Shown here in pieces: positions 55,126-61,906 of a stretch of DNA of 64,000 nt. Under the pieces are notes generated by a model. It did no database searches. It was given only the letters and a program-made list of their open reading frames with translations, and was not told the origin of the DNA. The stretch comes from Bacillus wiedmannii (GTDB lineage: Bacteria > Bacillota > Bacilli > Bacillales > Bacillaceae_G). The stretch is from contig NZ_LOBC01000093.1 of assembly GCF_001583695.1 (NCBI RefSeq), forward strand, positions 150,181-214,180, read 5' to 3'. Position numbers and translations under genes: made by a program. Position 1 is the first letter of the stretch; every line of letters begins with the position of its first letter.

Positions 55126-55156
55126 GAAAAAGTGATGAGTAGCTCATCACTTTTTC
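55126..55156 (-). terminator. terminator of bdbD
   Basis: Perfect 14-bp stem GAAAAAGTGATGAG/CTCATCACTTTTTC with a 3-nt loop overlapping the last codons. Confidence 0.85.
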
Positions 55157-55797
55157 AATTCTTTATCAATCGCCTTCTTCATACTATCGAAATCAGGGTT
55201 TGCAAGATTTCCGTTGATATATACTGAAGGAGCACCTTGAACTTTTAATTTTTGAGCACGATCTGAATCTTTACGTACTTTTTCTTTCATTTCTTTACTG
55301 TGTAAATCCTTCTTAAATTGTTCTACATCAACTTTCGGAAGCTTTTCTTTCACAATGTTAAGAAGTAATTCTTCTGTAATCCATTCTTCCGTGTCTTTCT
55401 TTTGACTTTGATAAATCTCATCATAGAAAATCCAGAATGAATCTTGATCTTGTTTATAAATTGCTTCACCAGCTGCTGCACCTAAATCAGAGTCTTTTCC
55501 GATAAATGGGAAGTTAATAAAGTATAACTGCACTTTACCTTTATCGATATACTCTTCTTTTAATCGTGGTAATACTGTTACATCCCAAGTACGACAAGCA
55601 GGACATTTGAAGTCTCCAAATTCAACTACCTTAACTGGGGCATCATCTTTCCCTAAAGATTGTTGTGTGGAATAAGCAAACATCTCATTCCCTTTATCTT
55701 TTTTGTCATTTATGATGCTATACGCAATTGTTCCGATTACAATCAATACTGCGATAGAAAAAACTACACCAAGAGCCATGAGTTTATTTGATTTCAT
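55147..55797 (-). CDS. bdbD: DsbA-family thiol-disulfide oxidoreductase
   Basis: 216-aa membrane-anchored thioredoxin-fold protein. N-terminal anchor (~5-28), then FGDFKCPACRTWDV with active site CPAC (~residue 70), and the cis-Pro segment VQGAPSVYINGNL. Introduces disulfides in exported proteins; its usual membrane partner BdbC is not adjacent. Start ATG 55797, six bases after AGAGGA; an ATG two codons earlier overlaps the site. Confidence 0.93.
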   Translation of the reverse strand: MKSNKLMALGVVFSIAVLIVIGTIAYSIINDKKDKGNEMFAYSTQQSLGKDDAPVKVVEFGDFKCPACRTWDVTVLPRLKEEYIDKGKVQLYFINFPFIGKDSDLGAAAGEAIYKQDQDSFWIFYDEIYQSQKKDTEEWITEELLLNIVKEKLPKVDVEQFKKDLHSKEMKEKVRKDSDRAQKLKVQGAPSVYINGNLANPDFDSMKKAIDKELKK

Positions 55798-55914
55798 ATA
55801 CATTCCTCTTTAAATTCATATTCTGTATACAGCATTGTACACAATACACATAATATCAACACTTATATATGTCACGCAATGAACACGCTCACATAAATTA
55901 CAAAAACACAATAA

Positions 55915-55946
55915 TTGTGACGATATTGTGTCACAATTTGTCACAA
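55915..55946. promoter_or_regulatory. clustered TTGTGAC/GTCACAA motifs upstream of bdbD
   Basis: TTGTGAC at 55915-55921 and GTCACAA at 55930-55936 and 55940-55946 (10-base period), about 120-150 bases upstream of the bdbD start. Resembles a redox-type (Rex-like) half-site arrangement but with non-standard spacing. Confidence 0.4.
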
Positions 55947-55956
55947 TTTATTCAAA

Positions 55957-55986
55957 AAAGGAAGCTCCTATGTAGGAACTTCCTTT
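55957..55986 (-). terminator. terminator of the glycosyltransferase gene
   Basis: AAAGGAAG.TCCTA/TAGGA.CTTCCTTT stem then TTGAATA on the minus strand. Confidence 0.7.
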
Positions 55987-56761
55987 AGCTTACTGCTTTT
56001 TCACGAGCACTATTTAACATCGACTGCTCTGTTTTTATATCATGACGAATTACTAACTTCTCACTAACTGCTTGCACATACTCATTATGATTGATATAGC
56101 CTTCTTTCTCCATTAATCTCAAAACGACATTTCGTCTCTCTACGGCCTTATCATAATTTTGTGCAGGTGAGTAATAAGCGGGTGCCTTTACTACAGCAGC
56201 CATCATTGCACTTTCAGCCAACGTTAATTGGCTCACCTTTTTACCGAAGTAAAGGTTTGCTGCTTTTTCAATTCCCCATGCTCCTTCTCCGTAATAAATA
56301 TTACTTACATACAATTTTAAAATTTCATCCTTTGTAAATGTACGTTCAATTTTTTTCGTATAAAAAATTTCTTTCCACTTACGAGAAAATGTACGTTCAT
56401 TCGTTAAAAAAGCATTTTTGGATAACTGTTGTGTAATTGTGCTTCCGCCTTGCACAACACCACCAGCTTTTATATTCTCAACAGACGCTCTGACAATCGC
56501 TATATAATCTAAACCGTTATGATGATAAAACCTTTTATCTTCTGTCGCAATAAATGCATGTGTTAATGATTCTGGCACCTCTAACTTAGCCGGTACATGT
56601 AATTTACTAATATCACTTTGCTCGATCATTACATTTCCAATGAATAATAACGTAAAACTTAACAATAATAATAAAATAATGGCTTTATAAAAGAATTTAG
56701 TCATTGGATTTAATGCAACTTTTTGATGATAGTTCACCCTAGATAATACTCGTTCTTTCAT
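55985..56761 (-). CDS. monofunctional peptidoglycan glycosyltransferase (GT51)
   Basis: 258 aa: a membrane anchor (about 24-46) and one GT51 transglycosylase domain with catalytic Glu in TEDKRFYHHNGLD, GGSTITQQLSKN, RKWKEIFYTKKIER and YGEGAWGIEKAANLYFGK. No penicillin-binding transpeptidase domain follows, so this is a stand-alone enzyme that polymerises lipid II. Start ATG 56761 eight bases after GAGG. Its promoter is site D of the shared module, which ties it to three tiny-peptide genes. Confidence 0.93.
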   Translation of the reverse strand: MKERVLSRVNYHQKVALNPMTKFFYKAIILLLLLSFTLLFIGNVMIEQSDISKLHVPAKLEVPESLTHAFIATEDKRFYHHNGLDYIAIVRASVENIKAGGVVQGGSTITQQLSKNAFLTNERTFSRKWKEIFYTKKIERTFTKDEILKLYVSNIYYGEGAWGIEKAANLYFGKKVSQLTLAESAMMAAVVKAPAYYSPAQNYDKAVERRNVVLRLMEKEGYINHNEYVQAVSEKLVIRHDIKTEQSMLNSAREKAVS

Positions 56762-56798
56762 CTTAAACACCTCTTTTCCACACAGCGTATAACTCTTA

Positions 56799-56869
56799 CT
56801 TTAAGAATACCTTGTTGTAAAAAAATATCCCATCGATTTCTCTTACACGTACCTTACATCATTGTAAGG
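56799..56869 (-). promoter_or_regulatory. shared promoter module, site D
   Basis: On the minus strand: TTACAATGATGTAA (56867-56854), GTAA (56846-56843), TCGAT (56836-56832), GTATTCT (56810-56804), then TAAAGTAAG. Ungapped against sites A-C; lies 43 bases upstream of the glycosyltransferase start codon. Confidence 0.72.
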
Positions 56870-56967
56870 TATAAAGTGAAACTTTAATCAGCCCTCACCA
56901 ATCGGGCTGCCCGGCAAATAGTTGGATAAAAAAGTATTGTATCACAGTCCTTTTTTATCTACTATTC
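56868..56967. repeat. bcr-type intergenic repeat (copy 2)
   Basis: Contains TAAAGTGAAACTTTAATCAG and CAATCGGGCTGCCCGGC, then GGATAAAAAAG/CTTTTTTATC. Shares its first 20 bases and AATCGGGC with the repeat at 29600. It abuts promoter module D. Confidence 0.6.
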
Positions 56968-57190
56968 ATCTGAAATATTGAATATAGATTGTGCTAAACC
57001 AATAACAGAGTATACCTTAAGCCTATACTTCCCTATTAAAACATCCTATTTTCATTATATCATCTACAAAATATATATTTGTAAGTATCTAGTAATCTAA
57101 ATGTATACAATATATCATACATTATACAGAACAAACGTTCCCGAAATCAATACTAGCACTATTATTATTTTGACCTTTTTCTTAAACAGT
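56968..57190. other. AT-rich gap
   Basis: No gene, RNA or repeat recognised between the bcr-type repeat and the Nudix terminator. Confidence 0.5.
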
Positions 57191-57195
57191 ATACA

Positions 57196-57240
57196 AAAAA
57201 GAGTAGTGATTTGATTGTATCTCAAACCGGCTACTCTTTT
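57196..57240 (-). terminator. terminator of the Nudix gene
   Basis: AAAAGAGTAG/CTACTCTTTT outer stem with an inner TTGA/TCAA, then T-rich sequence on the minus strand. Confidence 0.75.
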
Positions 57241-57242
57241 CT

Positions 57243-57704
57243 TTACAATCTACCTATTAAATTATATGGCTGCACTTCCCACGTTTCGTACGGAATACAA
57301 TGTGTTGCTCTCATCGCATCAAGCGTTCTGGATTTCATATGAGGACGCGTTATATACTCATCTATATTCTCTTCATTTAAAGCAACAAATTTAGCCTCTT
57401 GTATTTCTTCAGGCTGAATTTGTATTTCACCGCTCACGTATGCCACTTTAAAAACAACACCTAGAATGTGCATGGAAGCATTATAATAAACTCCTGTAAT
57501 ACCGATAGGCTTCACCGTTAATCCTGTTTCCTCTTTTATTTCCCTACAAACAGCTTGATCGAGCGCTTCTCCTTCTTCCACCTGTCCTCCTGGCAACTCC
57601 CACGTATCCGATCGCCAATGTACTTTAGCTAATAACACTTCGTCTTTTTCATTTGTTAAATAACCTGCTACAGCAACGATATGCTTTGGTGTTTTATGTT
57701 CCAT
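57243..57704 (-). CDS. Nudix hydrolase
   Basis: 153 aa starting MEHKTPKHIVAVAGYL (AGGAGG six bases upstream; the open frame to 57752 is upstream noise). Complete Nudix box GGQVEEGEALDQAVCREIKE followed by ETGL. Hydrolyses nucleoside diphosphate-linked substrates; substrate not predictable. A perfect palindrome resembling a Fur core overlaps the region just before the ribosome site. Confidence 0.92.
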   Translation of the reverse strand: MEHKTPKHIVAVAGYLTNEKDEVLLAKVHWRSDTWELPGGQVEEGEALDQAVCREIKEETGLTVKPIGITGVYYNASMHILGVVFKVAYVSGEIQIQPEEIQEAKFVALNEENIDEYITRPHMKSRTLDAMRATHCIPYETWEVQPYNLIGRL

Positions 57705-57717
57705 ATTAAACCTCCTA

Positions 57718-57734
57718 GAAATAATGATTATTTC
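57718..57734. promoter_or_regulatory. Fur-like palindrome upstream of the Nudix gene
   Basis: GAAATAAT-G-ATTATTTC, perfect 8-bp arms. Core ATAATGATTAT matches a Fur site but the outer TG/CA are missing. Confidence 0.4.
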
Positions 57735-57813
57735 ATATATCCCTATAAGCATATTCCCTGTCTAAAACAAAATACCTTTACTAATTCATCCTCTTAATTA
57801 ACTTCATGAAAAA

Positions 57814-57844
57814 AAGCCCCTATCCGTTAAATGAATAGGGGCTT
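57814..57844 (-). terminator. terminator of the YebC gene
   Basis: AAGCCCCTAT/ATAGGGGCTT hairpin then TTTTTCATG on the minus strand. Confidence 0.85.
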
Positions 57845-57852
57845 CTATCGTA

Positions 57853-58572
57853 TTATTCTCCTAAGTCTACGTTGTGGTAAACTTGTTGCACATCTTCTAG
57901 ATCTTCTAATGCATCAACCATTTTTTCAAATTGTACTTGAGCATCTTCAGGAAGTTCTACATCACTTTGTGCAAGCATTGTTAATTCTGCAACTGTGAAT
58001 TCTTCAACACCAGCATCTTTAAGTGCAGATTGTACGGAATGGAATTGATCAGGTTCAGCATACACGATAACAGAATCTTCTTCTTCTAGAATGTCACGTG
58101 CATCAACATCTGCTTCCATTAAAATTTCAAGAACTTCATCTGATGTTTTACCTTCAAGACCGATAACAGCTGTCGCATCAAACATGTAAGCTACAGAACC
58201 GTTTACACCCATGTTACCACTGTTTTTGCTAAATGCAGCTCGTACATCTGCTGCAGTACGGTTTACGTTATTTGTAAGTGTATCTACAATTACCATAGAT
58301 CCGTTTGGTCCGAATCCTTCATAACGAAGCTCGTCATAATTTTCTTCTGAACCGCCTTTTGCCTTTTCAACTGCACGATCAATAATTGTTCTTGGTACGT
58401 TGTATGTTTTCGCACGTTCTAATACAACTCTAAGCGCTTGGTTTGATTCTGGATCTGGCTCGCCTTGTTTTGCTGCCACATAAATCTCACGTCCAAATTT
58501 CGCGTATATACGGCTTGTATTTGCATCTTTTGATGCTTTTTTTTCTTTAATATTATTCCATTTACGACCCAT
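57853..58572 (-). CDS. YebC/PmpR-family protein (YeeI-like)
   Basis: 239 aa starting [20 protein letters not shown] (ATG 58572; site GAGAGTGGAAAGT). Three-domain YebC fold; conserved [19 protein letters not shown]-like segment is present as [18 protein letters not shown]. The family is annotated as a transcription regulator, and more recently as a translation factor for difficult proline stretches. The length matches B. subtilis YeeI. Monocistronic. Confidence 0.95.
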   Translation of the reverse strand: MGRKWNNIKEKKASKDANTSRIYAKFGREIYVAAKQGEPDPESNQALRVVLERAKTYNVPRTIIDRAVEKAKGGSEENYDELRYEGFGPNGSMVIVDTLTNNVNRTAADVRAAFSKNSGNMGVNGSVAYMFDATAVIGLEGKTSDEVLEILMEADVDARDILEEEDSVIVYAEPDQFHSVQSALKDAGVEEFTVAELTMLAQSDVELPEDAQVQFEKMVDALEDLEDVQQVYHNVDLGE

Positions 58573-58923
58573 ACTTTCCACTCTCTTTCCCGTTTTAAAT
58601 CTACATAAAAATATTAATATGAAATATAATGTGTATTCAACACATTTTTAAAAGAAATATAAAAAGTTCATTTTTGATTCATATTACAGACATAATATAA
58701 ATTACTATCATTTTGTTCTTTCGACAAGTTATATTATACATGAATTTCTACATTTATTACGAATTTTAGAAGCACATAGTATAATTTAACAAAAAAGACT
58801 CTAACAGAAATGTTAGAGTCTTTTTATATCGCCGATACATATTTCCATAATATTCCTATAACTACTTTCTATTGTTATATAATAAAAACAGGAAAAAATT
58901 TGAAGAAAGATGGAGGGAGAATT
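58573..58923. other. intergenic region with bidirectional hairpin
   Basis: Candidate -10 elements for the YebC gene (TATAAT on the minus strand near 58737-58742) and the hairpin at 58793-58826. The + frame between 58810 and 58924 is not needed for the downstream gene. Nothing else recognised. Confidence 0.5.
58793..58826. terminator. bidirectional hairpin terminator
   Basis: AAAAAGACTCTAACA-GAAA-TGTTAGAGTCTTTTT. No gene ends here on either strand. Confidence 0.65.
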
Positions 58924-59244
58924 ATGACACATTCACATGAGAAAAAAGCACATGGTCTGAAAGGAATAGGAGAGAAGTTAAACCCAACTATCTATCAAGT
59001 GAGATTCATGAAATTAGATGAACCAATTCAATTTGAGTCGTTTCCTGAATTAAAGGAATTAGGAGATTGGTTGAGTACTTCAACGCACATGTGGGCGTGC
59101 CACTCAACTATGTACAAGTACAACAAAGAAGAGTTTGAAAAGAGGTTTTTAGAAATTACAAACTTAACCGTTGATAATGTACTAATATCTACTGGTGCTA
59201 TCGGATTTAACTTCATGTCACCGGGGTGGAGAAGTTCTCTTTAG
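58924..59244 (+). CDS. hypothetical protein, 106 aa
   Basis: Starts MTHSHEKKAHGLKGIGEKL after GGAGGGAGAATT. Soluble, with no signal peptide. Middle part ELKELGDWLSTSTHMWACHS followed by a Lys/Glu-rich helix; ends with a glycine/aromatic tail (GAIGFNFMSPGWRSSL). I do not recognise a family. It is the last chromosomal gene before the tRNA-Leu scar, and is followed by a 24-bp perfect palindrome at 59256-59279. Confidence 0.7.
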   Translation: MTHSHEKKAHGLKGIGEKLNPTIYQVRFMKLDEPIQFESFPELKELGDWLSTSTHMWACHSTMYKYNKEEFEKRFLEITNLTVDNVLISTGAIGFNFMSPGWRSSL

Positions 59245-59255
59245 AGTGCTTAAAG

Positions 59256-59279
59256 AGAATATTGTATATACAATATTCT
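59256..59279. repeat. 24-bp perfect palindrome
   Basis: AGAATATTGTAT followed by ATACAATATTCT. No T-run, so it is more like an operator than a terminator; 12 bases past the 106-aa gene. Confidence 0.5.
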
Positions 59280-59405
59280 GCTGATATTTTATAGGATAAT
59301 GTAATTAAGAGAATAAAAATGAATGTTTATTTTTATCCTCTTATTGTTTCGCAGTTTACTCACCGCACACTTTTTGTGCTTATTTTTTCGTGTAATGAAA
59401 ACACA

Positions 59406-59438
59406 AAAAATCTCTATACAATTAGTATAGAGATTTTT
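59406..59438. terminator. hairpin next to the tRNA-Leu fragment
   Basis: AAAAATCTCTATAC/GTATAGAGATTTTT, T-run on both strands. Probably the original terminator of the tRNA-Leu gene. Confidence 0.75.
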
Positions 59439-59451
59439 ATTACGCCGTTCA

Positions 59452-59507
59452 TGATACCGATGGTCGGGGTCGAACCGACACTCCCGAAGGAACACGATTT
59501 TGAGTCG
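59452..59507 (-). pseudogene. 3' fragment of tRNA-Leu (anticodon CAA), likely attachment-site scar
   Basis: Minus strand: CGACTCAAAATCGTG (anticodon loop with CAA), a class II variable arm TTCCTTCGGGAGT, T arm GTCGGTTCGACCCCGAC and the 3' acceptor CATCGGTA followed by TCA in place of CCA. The D arm and 5' acceptor half are missing (sequence diverges 5' of CGACTC). The fragment is oriented so that core genes lie on its 3' side and the accessory genes on its 5' side. Confidence 0.85.
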
Positions 59508-59692
59508 GTTTTTTCCGTTATATCATTAGTTATTATCATTTTTTTACAGTCATATTAAGTAATTCTACAGTTAATTGTAGGGTGTTACAGTTAGCCTGTT
59601 CACACGACTACTATATACTTTACAGTATAATTCTAGCAGACTAGATTTTCAATAAGTTTTTCTACTTTTCTTTTATATAATCATTATTATCT
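59508..59692. other. island left edge
   Basis: AT-rich, with a small CTACA-N6-TGTAG inverted repeat (about 59572-59588) and several scattered ACAGT words. No ORF and no integrase gene. Confidence 0.4.
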
Positions 59693-59968
59693 CTATACAC
59701 CTGTTTCTAATGTAAGTTGGTAAGTATTAGAGGCTTTCCCCTGTCCAACTGTAACAGACAGTATCCCCTGTTCTTTCAGTCCTTTTATTGCCTTTGATGT
59801 TGTATTACGATTAGCACGTAAATAATCCTGCAACTGGTTATACGATAACTTCACGGGTGCTTTATCCGCTTCTAATTCTTTCATAATATATAGTAACAAT
59901 AGTTCTGTTTTATCTAAGTTAGTGCGTTTGAATAATGCCAATGTTAGCCTCTTCCCTTGTTCTATCAT
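59693..59968 (-). CDS. winged-helix DNA-binding protein
   Basis: 91 aa. Consistent with a winged helix: LDKTELLLLYIMKELEADK, then the recognition region LSYNQLQDYLRANRNTTSKAI, then a wing (GILSVTVGQGKASNTYQL). Looks like a replication- or mobile-element-type regulator. Ribosome site is weak. It is the first gene inside the presumed island next to the tRNA fragment. Confidence 0.7.
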   Translation of the reverse strand: MIEQGKRLTLALFKRTNLDKTELLLLYIMKELEADKAPVKLSYNQLQDYLRANRNTTSKAIKGLKEQGILSVTVGQGKASNTYQLTLETGV

Positions 59969-60066
59969 TTAACACTCATACTAATGGTGCCTTACACTTC
60001 ATATAGTACATATTAATTACTATAAAAACAATAAAAACTTCTTCTTAACTGTGGGATAATATTAAA

Positions 60067-60095
60067 AAGACTTATGCGTAATTCACATAAGTCTT
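60067..60095 (-). terminator. terminator of the immunity gene cluster
   Basis: AAGACTTATG/CATAAGTCTT stem then TTTTTAATATT on the minus strand. Confidence 0.75.
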
Positions 60096-60211
60096 ACTTT
60101 TGTTACTCATAATTAATTATTATTTGTCTTCGCAATCACATAAGCTAGAAAACAATTCTTAAAATGATGAACCAATAATGCACTACTCTAAAAAAATAGA
60201 ATTGATATCTA

Positions 60212-60667
60212 TTAAATATAATAATCAGGATTTTCTTCCATTTTTATTAAAAACTCTTCTAAAGAATCCTCTACTTTCGTTGAACCATAATATATAGGAC
60301 ATTGACCTAATTCATTTTCCTGCTTAAATTTAATTGTTCAAAAGCTAATCTCTGATACTTCAAAAAATACTAGTGATTCTTCATCATCGACATCGTCGAA
60401 ATTAGGATTATATTCATAAATATCTTGTCTTAAACGAAAATCTGCAACAGAAAATGGGTCCATGAACCTGTTAATAAGAGTCTTATTAGTCTTTAAAAAT
60501 CCATAGCCAATTTCCTCATAGAAACGTTTTAATTCTTTTGGGAATTGCATTTTCAACAAATCTTCTGCTTCTGCTATCTCTTCTTTTGGTAAAGGATAGA
60601 AAATAGGTTTTTGTTTAGAACGGACACTTCTGGCTGCTACAACATATTCTTTCAAAAAATTAAACAT
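60212..60667 (-). pseudogene. SUKH (SMI1/KNR4) immunity gene with an in-frame stop
   Basis: The frame opens MFNFLKEYVVAARSV, with typical SUKH features (FPKELKRFYEEIGYGFL, PFSVADFRL). It reads 109 codons to TGA at 60338-60340, then continues in the same frame for another 41 codons (IKFKQENELGQCPIYYGSTK, SLEEFLIKMEENPDYY) to a TAA at 60212. The continuation is the expected C-terminal part of a SUKH fold, so one substitution has truncated the gene. Probably inactive. Confidence 0.8.
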
Positions 60668-60685
60668 AATTTTTACTATCCCCTA

Positions 60686-61138
60686 TTAAAGAAGGGTTAT
60701 TTTTAACGCTTCCTCAAGCATTGTATTAAAATCATTATATGTGTTCATTACCGTACCTGATGGTTTATCAAGTTCTAAATAAGTACCATCAGATAAGTTT
60801 TTACAGAACCATGCTATATTTGAATCTCCAAGGAAAAGATACTCTTTTTGAAATTCATTTTCATACCAAATCTCATTGGTTTCTATAAGCCCGCAAATTG
60901 ATTCGTCCCTTTCTGTATCTAACAAATAAGAGTCAACTCCGTAAAGTACCAGTCCATCAAAGTCTAAACCATTTACAGTTTTAAGAAACTCTTCGTATTC
61001 ACTCGTTAAATCAACATTAAATTTCTCCTTTGCCTGTTCTCTTAATCTCTGAACTTCAGTATCCGTTGCGGGTGTATTCAGCCTATAATTAACACTTTTC
61101 AGTATATCTCCAATTTCCAAAATCATATTTTCCCACAT
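60686..61138 (-). CDS. SUKH (SMI1/KNR4) immunity protein
   Basis: 150 aa, intact. Starts MWENMILEIGDIL after AGAGG. SUKH features: helical N-terminus, LTSEYEEFLKTVNGLDFDGLVLYG, ending with FLGDSNIAWFCKNLSDGTYLEL and a C-terminal helix. This superfamily binds and neutralises bacterial toxins, commonly nucleases in polymorphic toxin cassettes. Located downstream of the LXG-AHH toxin gene in the same direction. Confidence 0.85.
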   Translation of the reverse strand: MWENMILEIGDILKSVNYRLNTPATDTEVQRLREQAKEKFNVDLTSEYEEFLKTVNGLDFDGLVLYGVDSYLLDTERDESICGLIETNEIWYENEFQKEYLFLGDSNIAWFCKNLSDGTYLELDKPSGTVMNTYNDFNTMLEEALKITLL

Positions 61139-61152
61139 ATAAAAACCTCTTT

Positions 61153-61266
61153 CTAAGTGTATTTATTCTCCTTTAGGATGGGTATTATATTGGGTATAGA
61201 CCAAATTATTTCTGCACTATCTCCATCTTGTAAGTGTCTAGTTAATGTAAACCATTGCTTCAACTT
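61153..61266 (-). pseudogene. remnant of a decayed reading frame
   Basis: A 37-codon open stretch (QWFTLTRHLQDGDSAEIIW followed by SIPNIIPILKENKY) ends at TAG 61153 and is preceded by stops with no start codon or ribosome site. It has protein-like composition and sits between two immunity genes, so it is probably the 3' end of a lost gene. Confidence 0.45.
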
Positions 61267-61291
61267 CTATCAGTTATTTTAGGAATTTCTT

Positions 61292-61864
61292 TTACATATT
61301 TTCCTCTGAATCCCATACCTCTACAAATTCAAAACCTTCTAAATCACTCTCTAAAACTACATTTCTAAATTCGTCAGACACTAAAACAGTAGAGGAGTGT
61401 AATCTTTGATTTAAATAGGTTTTAAATATTATCTGCCCCTCAACTATATTAGGTAAAAATGCGTATTTTTCGAAACCTATTATTAATCCTGTACTTAGTT
61501 TTTCAAAAACTGCTTTATTGTAGTCAATTGCATCAATTGTATTTAGAACGTTTATTAGGTAATAAACTTCACCTGTAACATCATGGGTTAGCGGAAGGAA
61601 CTCAACATTATTACAAATTAGAGGTTCTAATACCTCTTTTGCTTTTCTACTAACCATTGGCGTGCCAAGTTCCCCCCAGAACATAGGACAATCACTATGG
61701 TTATCTCCTTCTACACATTCAACAAGAATTTCTCCCCATGAATCAGATAGCTTTATTGCCAAATCAATTTTTTCATCGAAATATTTTTTACGGTCTTCTT
61801 TCAAATTTAATAGTTGAAAAGATTTATAGTTATCAAATAAGCTTTTTAATTGCCAAATTTTCAT
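61292..61864 (-). CDS. Imm11/DUF1629-like immunity protein
   Basis: 190 aa from ATG 61864 (MKIWQLKSLFDNYKSFQLL; GGAG eight bases upstream). The N-terminal layout, WGELGTPMVSRKAKEVLEPL and ending GFEFVEVWD, matches the DUF1629-type immunity fold seen beside polymorphic toxins. It lies 42 bases behind the LXG toxin gene and is the most likely cognate antidote (inference from position). Confidence 0.75.
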   Translation of the reverse strand: MKIWQLKSLFDNYKSFQLLNLKEDRKKYFDEKIDLAIKLSDSWGEILVECVEGDNHSDCPMFWGELGTPMVSRKAKEVLEPLICNNVEFLPLTHDVTGEVYYLINVLNTIDAIDYNKAVFEKLSTGLIIGFEKYAFLPNIVEGQIIFKTYLNQRLHSSTVLVSDEFRNVVLESDLEGFEFVEVWDSEENM

Positions 61865-61906
61865 ACCTTTTACTCCTTTATAATTCAATTAGTAAAACAA
61901 TTAAGA

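Noticed and set aside
58740-58826. Possible ~80-nt + strand small RNA ending at the hairpin at 58793-58826
   Set aside because: A TATATT/TATACA-like promoter can be drawn, but the region is AT-rich, the same bases fit a YebC promoter on the other strand, and nothing else supports it.
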